Assembly: GCA_903865745.1 (NCBI GenBank)
Contig: CAIPKV010000070.1
Location: 1 to 64,000 of the forward strand
Reading direction: 5' to 3'
Origin: an uncultured Verrucomicrobia subdivision 3 bacterium
GTDB lineage: Bacteria > Verrucomicrobiota > Verrucomicrobiia > Limisphaerales > UBA11358
DNA length: 64,000 bases
Shown here: positions 1 through 6,040 of the stretch, piece after piece
Layout of the letters: the number at the start of each line of letters is the position of its first letter
Numbering within the stretch: the stretch's first letter is position 1
Translations under genes and position numbers: made by a program
The notes under the pieces: generated by a model
What the model was told of the DNA's origin: nothing
The model's database searches: none
What the model saw: only the letters and a program-made list of their open reading frames with translations

Positions 1-9
1 ACGCCAGCG

Positions 10-32
10 GGGACGGCGCGGCGCACCGTCCC
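10..32. repeat. REP-like palindrome, copy 1
   Basis: A 23-nt near-perfect palindrome with outer arms GGGACGG/CCGTCCC. It is preceded by CGCCAGCGG and followed by TACC. Copies with the same context lie at 5912-5934 and 6011-6033. It touches the stop codon of the transposase remnant at 32-139, the arrangement expected of a REP element beside its RAYT. Confidence 0.7.
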
Positions 33-139
33 TACCACTTTAGCCGCTGGCCGTCGGCAAAATAGATGAACGGCCAGTCTTCCGGGCGCGCCACGAGCTT
101 TTTTCGCACGGGATTCTCCATAATGTAGGTGGCCTTCGC
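32..139 (-). pseudogene. 3' remnant of a REP-associated (RAYT, Y1/IS200-like) transposase
   Basis: The reverse strand encodes 35 residues ending in a stop, including YIMENPVRKKLVARPEDWPF. The pattern Y-I-x-E-N-P-V-R-x-x-L-V-x-x-x-E-D-W-P is the C-terminal signature of REP-associated tyrosine transposases. The reading frame begins abruptly at about 139, where a dispersed repeat (139-242) starts, so the catalytic HUH and tyrosine part is missing. The end could be intact and the body deleted by the repeat. It is too short for any activity. The family call rests on this one motif only. Confidence 0.65.
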
Positions 140-242
140 TTTCCCAAGTAGTTATTATCTGCGTTAATCGGCGTAATCGGCGGGCAAAGGTCTTCCCGTC
201 TTTGTTTCCAAAATCGTCAATCGTATATCGTCAATCGCAAAT
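139..242. repeat. Dispersed repeat, partial copy (family with 814, 1361 and 2103)
   Basis: Contains TTCCCAAGTAGTTATTATCTGCG, then GGCGTAATCGGCGGGCAAAGGTCTTCC and the short word AATCGTCAATCGTATATCGTCAATCG. The same order of blocks occurs in the copy at 2103-2354. It interrupts the transposase remnant. Confidence 0.75.
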
Positions 243-321
243 GCCCCACCCCTGTCCTCAGCGGAACACCATCTTTACAGGTGACATTTGCACCGTCGGG
301 GTTATTGTGGTTACGTTGATT

Positions 322-507
322 ATGAGCGCGAAAGAAACTCTCCTCGAGATCGCAGAAAAATTACCGCCCGACGCCACGTTGGTTGACGCCATCTACGAAT
401 TGGAGTTCCGGCAGGCCGTGGCCGAAGGGCTGGCCGAACTGGATCGCGGTGAAGGCATCCCCATTGAACAAGTCAAAGCCCAGATTGCCACATGGGCTGG
501 CAAGTAA
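322..507 (+). CDS. Small antitoxin of a ParE/RelE-type pair
   Basis: A 61-residue acidic, helical protein starting MSAKETLLEIAEKLPPDATL. An in-frame upstream extension exists, but its sequence is repeat-derived, so the ATG at 322 is preferred. The stop codon lies inside the start of the next gene (16-nt overlap), the usual translationally coupled antitoxin-toxin order. By family knowledge such a protein binds and neutralises the downstream ParE/RelE toxin and represses the operon. I see no clear DNA-binding motif; the assignment rests on size, acidity and the partner. Confidence 0.75.
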   Translation: MSAKETLLEIAEKLPPDATLVDAIYELEFRQAVAEGLAELDRGEGIPIEQVKAQIATWAGK

Positions 508-800
508 TCATCGCCCCGTCCGCGCAATTAGATTTGGCCGACATCGTCCGCTACATTGCCCGCCGAAATTCCGATGCCGCCGCCCGCCTTGGCTACGAAT
601 TAATCACCCGAACCGAGCGTCTGGCCGACTTCCCTGAAATGGGACGCAATGTGCCTGAATTCCGACAGCCACACTTACGCGAAATAATTTGCCGTTCCTA
701 TCGGATTATCTACCGGCTGAGACCGGACGTGAAACAAGTGCAAATTGTCCGGTTCTGGCATGGGGCACGGGGATTCCCGCACATTCCAACCCTAGTTTAA
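492..800 (+). CDS. ParE/RelE-superfamily toxin
   Basis: 102 residues with the fold signature of the RelE/ParE superfamily: N-terminal strand WQVIIAPSAQLDLADIVRYI, a helix pair ending in ERLADFPEMGRNVPEF, and the C-terminal strands REIICRSYRIIYRL and QVQIVRFWHGAR. By family it is either a ribosome-dependent mRNA endonuclease (RelE) or a gyrase poison (ParE); the spacing and the C-terminal RFWHGAR favour the ParE-like branch, but this cannot be settled by eye. It overlaps its antitoxin by 16 nt. Full length for the family, no disruption. Confidence 0.85.
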   Translation: MGWQVIIAPSAQLDLADIVRYIARRNSDAAARLGYELITRTERLADFPEMGRNVPEFRQPHLREIICRSYRIIYRLRPDVKQVQIVRFWHGARGFPHIPTLV

Positions 801-813
801 ACTGTAAGTACCG

Positions 814-1003
814 AATCAGCCGATCAAGGCTTTGCCCGCAGATTACGCAGACCTGCCGCGCCGAGCGCGAGCACGGCGGGTGAAACGCCGATTATCCCGG
901 CAGGAGTTTCCCAAGTAGTTTTTATCTGCGGAATCCGCGAAATCTGCGGGCAAAGGTCTTCCTCGCTTTGTTACCCAAATCGAATATCGCAAATCGTAAA
1001 TTG
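814..1003. repeat. Dispersed repeat copy A plus short word
   Basis: 814-962 matches the copies at 1361-1560 and 2103-2354 almost base for base: AATCAGCCGATCAAGGCTTT, a CCTGCC...GGCAGG dyad around GCGAGCACGGCGGGTGAAAC, then TTCCCAAGTAGTTTTTATCT and GCGGGCAAAGGTCTTCC. 978-1003 is a short tandem word (ATCGAATATCGCAAATCG). It fills the spacer between two toxin-antitoxin loci. Confidence 0.8.
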
Positions 1004-1015
1004 CCCACCGAAGAC

Positions 1016-1255
1016 TCAGTGGGTCTCGGTCTTGAGGCGGTCGGCGAGCCAGTGTTTGATGAGCGCCTGCCGGGCAATGCCGTATCGTCCGGCCACCAGA
1101 TCCAGTTGCCGAATCATCCAGACGGGAATGTCCACATTCACGCGGTTCTTGACGTGGCCCGGCCGTGTGGCCCGGCGGGCATCAAAATAGTCCGACACAT
1201 CCTCGCCGGCGTCGAATTTCGCCTCCAGGTTTTTAGCCGTTGTTTTGGTCTTCAC
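1016..1255 (-). CDS. brnA: BrnA-family antitoxin, orphaned
   Basis: 79 residues, GTG start. The central block KFDAGEDVSDYFDARRATRPG followed by RVNVDIPVWMIRQLDLVAGRYGIARQALIKHWLADRLK is the ribbon-helix-helix (CopG/MetJ-like) region of BrnA antitoxins. The family dimer neutralises BrnT and autorepresses. The genetic partner should lie just upstream on this strand, but only the first 16 codons of brnT remain (1252-1302), and its stop TGA overlaps this gene's GTG. The antitoxin therefore appears to persist without its cognate toxin, perhaps as an anti-addiction gene or a free repressor. Confidence 0.8.
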   Translation of the reverse strand: MKTKTTAKNLEAKFDAGEDVSDYFDARRATRPGHVKNRVNVDIPVWMIRQLDLVAGRYGIARQALIKHWLADRLKTETH

Positions 1256-1302
1256 TTGGCTTGATTGCTCTGGCTTTTGGCCGGGTCAAATTCAAAATCC
1301 AT
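1252..1302 (-). pseudogene. brnT: brnT toxin remnant (first 16 codons)
   Basis: The reverse strand from 1302 reads MDFEFDPAKSQSNQAK then TGA. F-E-F-D-P-x-K-S-x-x-N-x-x-K is the canonical N-terminus of BrnT ribonuclease toxins, which normally continues HG-I-D-F-x-E-A for about 70 more residues. Here the frame runs straight into the brnA start (AAGTGAAG: the TGA and GTG share bases). The likely history is a clean internal deletion removing the toxin body while keeping its start region and translational coupling to brnA. Call based on motif recognition. Confidence 0.7.
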
Positions 1303-1360
1303 CAACGGTATAAAAATAGCACCCGCCCGTCCGGATTCAAAACGAAATCGAATTACAATT

Positions 1361-1560
1361 GCGGCAGGACTTAAACGCAATGTCGCCAAGCGGCAGAGGT
1401 GCAGGAGCGACCCGAATCAGCCGATCAAGGCTTTGCCTGCAGATTGCGCAGACCTGCCGCGCCGAGCGCGAGCACGGCGGGTGAAACGCCGATTTTCCCG
1501 GCAGGAGTTTCCCAAGTAGTTTTTATCTGCGGAATCCGCGAAATCTGCGGGCAACGCTTC
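1361..1560. repeat. Dispersed repeat copy B
   Basis: Starts GCGGCAGGACTTAAACGCAA and TGTCGCCAAGCGGCAGAGG, shared with copy C at 2103, then the full block seen in copy A, ending ATCTGCGGGCAACGCTTC. About 200 bp, with internal inverted segments (CCTGCC/GGCAGG). Located between the brnA remnant locus and hicA. Confidence 0.8.
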
Positions 1561-1571
1561 TTGCTATCGGA

Positions 1572-1811
1572 CTAGGACTGCTCAAAGGCCCGCAGAAAAT
1601 CTTCACGGCTGATGCTGGATTGCCGGCAAATGAGCCGCAGCGTGGATGACTTGATCCGGGCATGGTTGGGCATGGTCAGCGGCGTACGGGAGCCATCCGG
1701 ATTTTGCCGGAGCATGGAAATGTGTTCACGTTCTCGAACCATCTCAAAACCCAGCGATCGCAAGGTGGAAACTATTTTGGACTTGGGCGCATCTACGGGA
1801 AATTTAGGCAT
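1572..1811 (-). CDS. hicA: HicA-family mRNA interferase toxin
   Basis: 79 residues with the double-stranded-RNA-binding-like HicA fold: MPKFPVDAPKSKIVSTLRSLGF, then REREHISMLR carrying the catalytic histidine, then TMPNHARIKSSTLRLICRQSSISREDF. HicA cleaves mRNA and tmRNA when HicB is depleted. It follows hicB with 2 nt between them on the reverse strand, the hicB-hicA order found in part of the family. Slightly longer than the shortest HicA proteins but complete. Confidence 0.9.
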   Translation of the reverse strand: MPKFPVDAPKSKIVSTLRSLGFEMVREREHISMLRQNPDGSRTPLTMPNHARIKSSTLRLICRQSSISREDFLRAFEQS

Positions 1812-1813
1812 GA

Positions 1814-2023
1814 TTACACGGCGGCTTCCGCCACGAAGGCGTCCAGCGCCGGGTCTTCCGATTCCAAAGCTTCGCGGCCAAACGTTTCAATATGAAATTT
1901 AATCGCGCTTTGCACATCACTCAACGCTTCCGCGAACGTGTCCCCCTGGCCAACCACCACGCCGGGGATACCCGCCGGATAGGCCACATAGCCGTCGGGA
2001 TGCTTTTCAATGATGATTTTCAT
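1814..2023 (-). CDS. hicB: HicB-family antitoxin
   Basis: About 69 residues from MKIIIEKHPDGYVAYPAGIP; the ATG at 2023 is preferred to one 24 nt upstream because HicB proteins begin at this strand. The partial RNase H-like fold is visible: G-Y-V-A-Y-P-x-G-I-P-G-V-V-V-G-Q-G-D-T, then ALSDVQSAIKFHIETFG. The short C-terminus (EDPALDAFVAEAAV) has no obvious DNA-binding extension. It binds HicA and probably autoregulates. Co-transcribed with hicA. Confidence 0.88.
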   Translation of the reverse strand: MKIIIEKHPDGYVAYPAGIPGVVVGQGDTFAEALSDVQSAIKFHIETFGREALESEDPALDAFVAEAAV

Positions 2024-2102
2024 TGGCTCAATATGACCTGCTAACACCAGTCACGCAAGTGAAGGTTGTTTAACCCCGCTAGCTTAATTTATGATATGCG
2101 GT

Positions 2103-2354
2103 TGCGGCAGGACTTAAACGCAATGTCGCCAAGCGGCAGAGGTGCCAGGAGCGACGCGAATCAGCCGAACAAGGCTTTGCCCGCAGATTGCGCCGACCTG
2201 CCGCGCAGGGCGCGAGCACGGCGGGTGAAACGCCGATTTTCCCGGCAGGAGTTTCCCAAGTCGTTTTTATCTGCGCTAATCGGCGTAATCGGCGGGCAAA
2301 GGTCTTCCCGTCTTTGTTTGCCAAATCGTCAATCGTATATCGTCAATTGTAAAT
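2103..2354. repeat. Dispersed repeat copy C with terminal short word
   Basis: The longest copy: GCGGCAGGACTTAAACGCAA at the left end, the common core, then GGCGTAATCGGCGGGCAAAGG and the tandem word AATCGTCAATCGTATATCGTC. Its right half is the same as the partial copy at 139-242. Confidence 0.8.
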
Positions 2355-2413
2355 GGTCTGGGCCTTGGCGGTTTAATCGTTTTCGCGGCTTTGGGCCGGT
2401 CTGAGGCCATTTC

Positions 2414-2707
2414 CGTCGCTTCGGATGCGACAACCGAAGCTTCGAATGCGACATCCGAGAGTCCGTTTGTCGCACTCGAAGGTCCGTATGCGACACTCGA
2501 AGGTCCGTATGCGACACTCGAAGGTCCGTATGCGACACTCGAAGGTCCGTATGCGACACTCGAAGGTCCGTATGCGACACTCGAAGGTCCGTATGCGACA
2601 CTCGAGAAGCCGAATGCGACGATCGAGAGGCCGTTTATCGCAACCGAAGGTCCATATGCGACAACCGAAGGTTCGTTTGTCATACTCGAAGGTCCGAATG
2701 TGGCAAT
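2414..2707. repeat. 21-bp tandem array, 14 units
   Basis: Fourteen contiguous 21-bp units with no spacers. Six consecutive units (2477-2602) are identical, each CGAAGGTCCGTATGCGACAC plus T; units become divergent towards both ends but keep 21-bp phase and a core of CGAxxxxCCGxxTGxGxCAxx. The period is a multiple of three, so several frames stay open on both strands (heptapeptides such as GPYATLE or SHTDLRV); these are treated as a by-product. No promoter or start supports translation. Confidence 0.95.
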
Positions 2708-2739
2708 CGGCCCTTCCTTTTTAGCGGTGGACGGGCAGG

Positions 2740-3404
2740 AATTAACGCCAAGGCGCTAAGAACCAAAGGAACAAAAAACAAAAAGCTGACACTCTAAAAG
2801 GCTTAAACACTAAAATCTCCCTCCTTCCGTATTTCAGCTTTTAAGTTTTTCAGCATTTCAGTTTTTTGGCTATGACGCCTTGGCATTCATCCGTCAGCTC
2901 CCCTTTTCCGTTTTTTTAGATTTCGCGAAATTTCGGGTATTTCGTGGTTCACCCTCCGGCAAAACCAATAATTCTTTTGTCAGGGATTTATTTCCAACCG
3001 CGTTTTTTGGACGGTTATTTCGCCGTTTTCCCGATTCCTGCTTTCCTGCGTTCCTTATTCAATTCGGTTTTGACTGACCCGGGTGGTCGGCCAAAGTTCC
3101 GGATCTACGGCGGACCACGCACTAGCCACCAATGGTACCAGTTGATTAATGCCGATGAGGATATTTGATGCGGCCCAGGTTCACCCCCGATTTACGGACG
3201 ACGGGCTTTGGACGGTTCGCTGTCAAAGTAATCCGCCGAGTAACCGCGGCTAATTCTAATATATTGGATTCCAATTAGTTATACTTTCAATAATCGCGTT
3301 TTAGCCATTGACGCGCTGGGTCGGCATGTTAGTTCTAAGAGTGAAGCAGACGTTCCTTCCAATCATCGCAGTGGCTTCAAGGAATTTTACTGGCAGTCAA
3401 ACTA
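2740..3404. other. Gene-free spacer with repeat words
   Basis: 2748-2775 reads AACGCCAAGGCGCTAAGAAC, followed by runs of related words (CTTTTAAGTTTTTCAGCATTTCAG near 2839, TTTCGCGAAATTTCGGGTATTTCG near 2920, ATTCCTGCTTTCCTGCGTTCC near 3042). From about 3170 the sequence is more A+T-rich and probably carries the promoter of the gene at 3405, but I cannot place a convincing -35/-10 pair. No gene recognised. Confidence 0.6.
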
Positions 3405-4052
3405 ATGACGGGTAAATCGAAAGAACTAAATAAAATGCTAAGAAATCACATCATGCGGTTGTTTCAGACGCAAAAGAACGGCGACTTGGGTGGTACGGCA
3501 CTCCACGTGACGGAAAAGATGACGGGTAATATAAACTTCGTGGATAAGTCCATCGATCCGGCGGCGCTCGGGTTGGCGGCGAACGCCTTCATCAAACAAG
3601 TGGCGGTCTGCAAAGACGGCACTCGCCAGGACACCATCCTGGAACAGCAGTTGAAGGTCGCGCTCATCGCGATGCTGAATAAGTTCGCGGATTTCGTGGA
3701 GGCGAATTCCAACAATGATCCGGTGATCATGGCGTCGTCGGGCTTCCCCTTGGCCAGCCTGGACCGGGTCTCGCCCGCGCCGGTCGGCACGGGGAGCATC
3801 GCTGCGGTCACGAACCCGGACGGCGGTTGCCTGAACCTGGTCGTGACCTGCGGCCCGAATGTCTGGGGGGTTGAGGTGCAGTATTATATCACGCCGGGGG
3901 TCTGGTTGCCCGGGGGCTATTTCACCGACTTGAGCGACATTACGCCGGCAGGTCTGCCGCCGTGTACGGTGCTGGGCTTGCGCGTGCGGTTGCACGGTTC
4001 CTACAACCAAACGAGTCCTTGGAGCGACGTGGTCACCCACACGGTGATGTGA
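3405..4052 (+). CDS. Helical-bundle plus fibronectin-type-III-like protein, paralog 1
   Basis: 215 residues, no signal peptide. Residues about 30-120 are predicted helical and contain a block shared with the protein at 61635-62252: AVCKDGTRQDTILEQQLKVALI, then FVEANSNNDPVIMASSGFPLAS. Residues about 130-215 look like a single FN3-type beta domain (LVVTCGPNVWGVEVQYYI, LPGGYFTDLSD, LPPCTVLGLRVRLHGSYNQT, SPWSDVV). This architecture is known as an uncharacterised family of Bacteroidetes and Verrucomicrobia hypothetical proteins; its function is unknown to me. ATG at 3405 or an internal one at 3435 could be used. A strong hairpin terminator follows at 4107. Confidence 0.75.
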   Translation: MTGKSKELNKMLRNHIMRLFQTQKNGDLGGTALHVTEKMTGNINFVDKSIDPAALGLAANAFIKQVAVCKDGTRQDTILEQQLKVALIAMLNKFADFVEANSNNDPVIMASSGFPLASLDRVSPAPVGTGSIAAVTNPDGGCLNLVVTCGPNVWGVEVQYYITPGVWLPGGYFTDLSDITPAGLPPCTVLGLRVRLHGSYNQTSPWSDVVTHTVM

Positions 4053-4106
4053 TCGAGCAGAGTTAGAGCTCGACTTACGTCGAGCGGCTGCGCTGAATAA
4101 TCAAAC

Positions 4107-4146
4107 TGCCGGCGAGGGGAAGTTTCCCTGGGCCGGCATTCTTTTT
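4107..4146 (+). terminator. Rho-independent terminator after the FN3-like gene
   Basis: TGCCGGC ... GCCGGCA stem with an inner GGGGAAG/TTTCCC pairing, then ATTCTTTTT. A second perfect hairpin, GCTCGAC-TTAC-GTCGAGC, sits just before it at 4068-4085. Confidence 0.8.
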
Positions 4147-4147
4147 A

Positions 4148-4342
4148 ACCGGTTTTAACGCCAAGGTGCGAAAGCCAAAAACTGAAATGCTGAAACGCTT
4201 AAAAGCTAAAATACGGGCGGCCGGAGGGAGATTTAAGCATTTCAGCTTTTCAGTGTTTTAGCGTTTTCATGCTTGGCGTGCTTGGCATCTTGGCGGTTGC
4301 AGATTTCAGCTTTTAAGATTTTCAGCGTTTTAGCGTTATAGT
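4148..4342. repeat. Repeat-word spacer
   Basis: Composed of words in both orientations: TTTTAACGCCAAGGTGCG, AACTGAAATGCTGAAACGC, then inverted forms TTTAAGCATTTCAGCTTTTC and CTTGGCATCTTGGCGG, then TTTCAGCTTTTAAGATTTTC. No gene. Confidence 0.7.
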
Positions 4343-5839
4343 TCATTGATCCGGCGGGCCGAGCAAGGTATGGAGGCCGTGCGGAAATTGCGGGGATTCC
4401 AGCCAGTCGCCCAGCAGATGTAGTTCCAACGCGGTGAAGCCGAGGGTGGAGACGCGCTTGAAAGTGAGCTGTGCCGGGCCGGTCTGGAGCCCGAGCGTGG
4501 TGGTGGCCCCGAGGGATGGCTCAAGATTTTTTAGCCAGTGGGTGGCGGCGGCAGCGGCGGGCAACTGGGACTGATGGAATACGACCCGGAACAACTGGAG
4601 AATAAAAAAGTCATCGTCCATGCGGGTACCCGTCTGCTCGGTATCATAATAAACGAGATTCGGTAGATGCAGGATAAACTGAATCACTTCGGTTGGAGCC
4701 GGATGGGGATTGCCCTCCAGGTAAGGAATCAAACCACCAAACACGAAATCTTGCCGGTTAACGGTGACGGCCTTGAGAAACGGGTCAATAATGAAACAAT
4801 CATGCCACGCGAGCGTGGCGGCATTGGTCAGCCAGACAAAATTGCCCTGGCCATTAGTAGCGAGCCAAGGATTACCCGCCGTCACAAGGCGTTCGGCCAG
4901 GGATCGAACCTGATTACTGGCCCCCGGCAGTGGCGCGGCAAAATAGGTGACGAACGGGCCGCCGTTCTGCACTTGCGCCCATTCAAAAAACTGGTCGGGT
5001 GGGTTGGTCAAGTGGAGGTCTTGGCAGAAGGGCAAGGTGGCCAGCCAGCCCGCGATGCCGCGCACGGCGGTAAAAGAAGTCAGCGGCTGATGGATATAAT
5101 TGGTGGGAATATCCCAAGGCGACGGCGGCAGCGCCAAGGGTTGGGCGAAATCGAGGGTGGCACGGGTGAGGACGTTGCCGGCGTCGCCAGCGGCGGTCAG
5201 GTGGATTTGAGAAAGTGACGAGTGATGAGTGATGAGTGATGAGAAAGCGGGGTCAATCGCGGCCAGGCTGGACGGGGTGAAATCGACTTCGAGCCAATTT
5301 GAAAGAGATGCGCGATGCGGGATGCGGGCGGCGAAATCGGCCGGCGTACCCGGATGGTTGCCAAGGCCAAGACCGATGAGGGTCCAATCGCGGGAATGGG
5401 AGATTTCGGCAGCGGGCAGTGCGGCTGTTAGATTCGTCTGCCAGAGAAGGGTGCGGGCGGCGGGGAGGCGGATCGCCAAAAGAAGGGTTGAGGGTTGAGG
5501 GTTGAGGGTTGAGTTGGCAGGGCCAGAAATCTCCAGATAGAATTCGTTGGTGACCAAATCATCTAGCAGGGGACGGAGCAGGGCGGCGGTGTTCGTATTG
5601 CCGGGGGCGGGCAGGCGGGCAAGCTTGGTCAGGGTTTGATTCACAAGCGCCGTGGTCTCGGACATTTTCCATATGTTCAGGAAATGCGCGGCGTTGGTAT
5701 CGGGGCTGATCTGCTTAAGGCCCAGCCAATGTAATCGAACCACAGGGTTGGTCGCCGGAGCGGCCAACAGCGGCACGACTTGGCCGGTGAAACTCAGCCA
5801 GCCGAGCAGGGCAATCAAACTGACGCGACGAAAATTCAT
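4343..5839 (-). CDS. Exported protein of unknown function, paralog of the protein at 6041-7672
   Basis: 498 residues with an N-terminal signal peptide (MNFRRVSLIALLGWLSFTGQ, cleavage near VPLLAA). Not recognised by function. It shares its layout with the downstream-coordinate paralog: an RPLLDDL motif near residue 90, DDDFF/ILQLF versus related segments, and a C-terminal GPAxLxFxRxSTLGxTAxELxxLxDWLESPQFP. Two tandem words are built in frame into the coding sequence: 5485-5516 (encoding STLNPQPSTLL) and 5215-5243 (encoding SSLITHHSSLS). Both paralogs are read in the same direction and are separated by about 200 bp of REP-like sequence, so they may be one transcription unit. Confidence 0.8.
   Translation of the reverse strand: MNFRRVSLIALLGWLSFTGQVVPLLAAPATNPVVRLHWLGLKQISPDTNAAHFLNIWKMSETTALVNQTLTKLARLPAPGNTNTAALLRPLLDDLVTNEFYLEISGPANSTLNPQPSTLLLAIRLPAARTLLWQTNLTAALPAAEISHSRDWTLIGLGLGNHPGTPADFAARIPHRASLSNWLEVDFTPSSLAAIDPAFSSLITHHSSLSQIHLTAAGDAGNVLTRATLDFAQPLALPPSPWDIPTNYIHQPLTSFTAVRGIAGWLATLPFCQDLHLTNPPDQFFEWAQVQNGGPFVTYFAAPLPGASNQVRSLAERLVTAGNPWLATNGQGNFVWLTNAATLAWHDCFIIDPFLKAVTVNRQDFVFGGLIPYLEGNPHPAPTEVIQFILHLPNLVYYDTEQTGTRMDDDFFILQLFRVVFHQSQLPAAAAATHWLKNLEPSLGATTTLGLQTGPAQLTFKRVSTLGFTALELHLLGDWLESPQFPHGLHTLLGPPDQ
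5215..5243. repeat. In-gene tandem word GAGTGATGAGTGAT
   Basis: Tandem (GAGTGAT)n word inside the exported-protein gene, translated as SSLITHHSSLS. The same kind of word in another version (CGTCACT) is in prmC at 37060. Confidence 0.8.
5485..5516. repeat. In-gene tandem word GGGTTGA
   Basis: Four units of GGGTTGA, in frame, translated on the reverse strand as STLNPQPSTL. Confidence 0.85.
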
Positions 5840-5911
5840 GGAACAGAAATTTAGGCGAGCGACGGAGTTAATTCAAACTGGAAAACGAACCGGCTGAGTC
5901 CTAAATAGGCA

Positions 5912-5934
5912 GGGACGGTGCGCTGCGCCGTCCG
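5912..5934. repeat. REP-like palindrome, copy 2
   Basis: GGGACGGTGCGCTGCGCCGTCCG, a 23-nt palindrome followed by TCTACC, in the spacer between the two paralogous exported proteins. Confidence 0.7.
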
Positions 5935-6010
5935 TCTACCCGCGCTTTCCTATCCCCTGCGGGCAGACTTTTGAAGATTCCGCTGGCTAAAAAGCGGGGA
6001 AGCGCCAGCG

Positions 6011-6033
6011 GGGACATCGCCGCGCAATGTCCC
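6011..6033. repeat. REP-like palindrome, copy 3
   Basis: GGGACATCGCCGCGCAATGTCCC preceded by CGCCAGCG and followed by TACC, as in copy 1. The GG/CC pairs of copy 1 are replaced by AT/AT pairs in both arms, so pairing is kept. Confidence 0.75.
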
Positions 6034-6040
6034 TACCGCG

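Noticed and set aside
2276-2759. Open frames on both strands over the 21-bp array, giving heptapeptide-repeat proteins (GPYATLE, SSVAYGP, SHTDLRV)
   Set aside because: A 21-bp period keeps all frames open by itself; several overlapping frames are equally open on both strands and none has a start or ribosome-binding site of note.
4910-4960. tRNA-like GGATCGAACC string
   Set aside because: Lies inside the coding sequence of the exported protein, with no acceptor or anticodon stems; no tRNA was found in the window.
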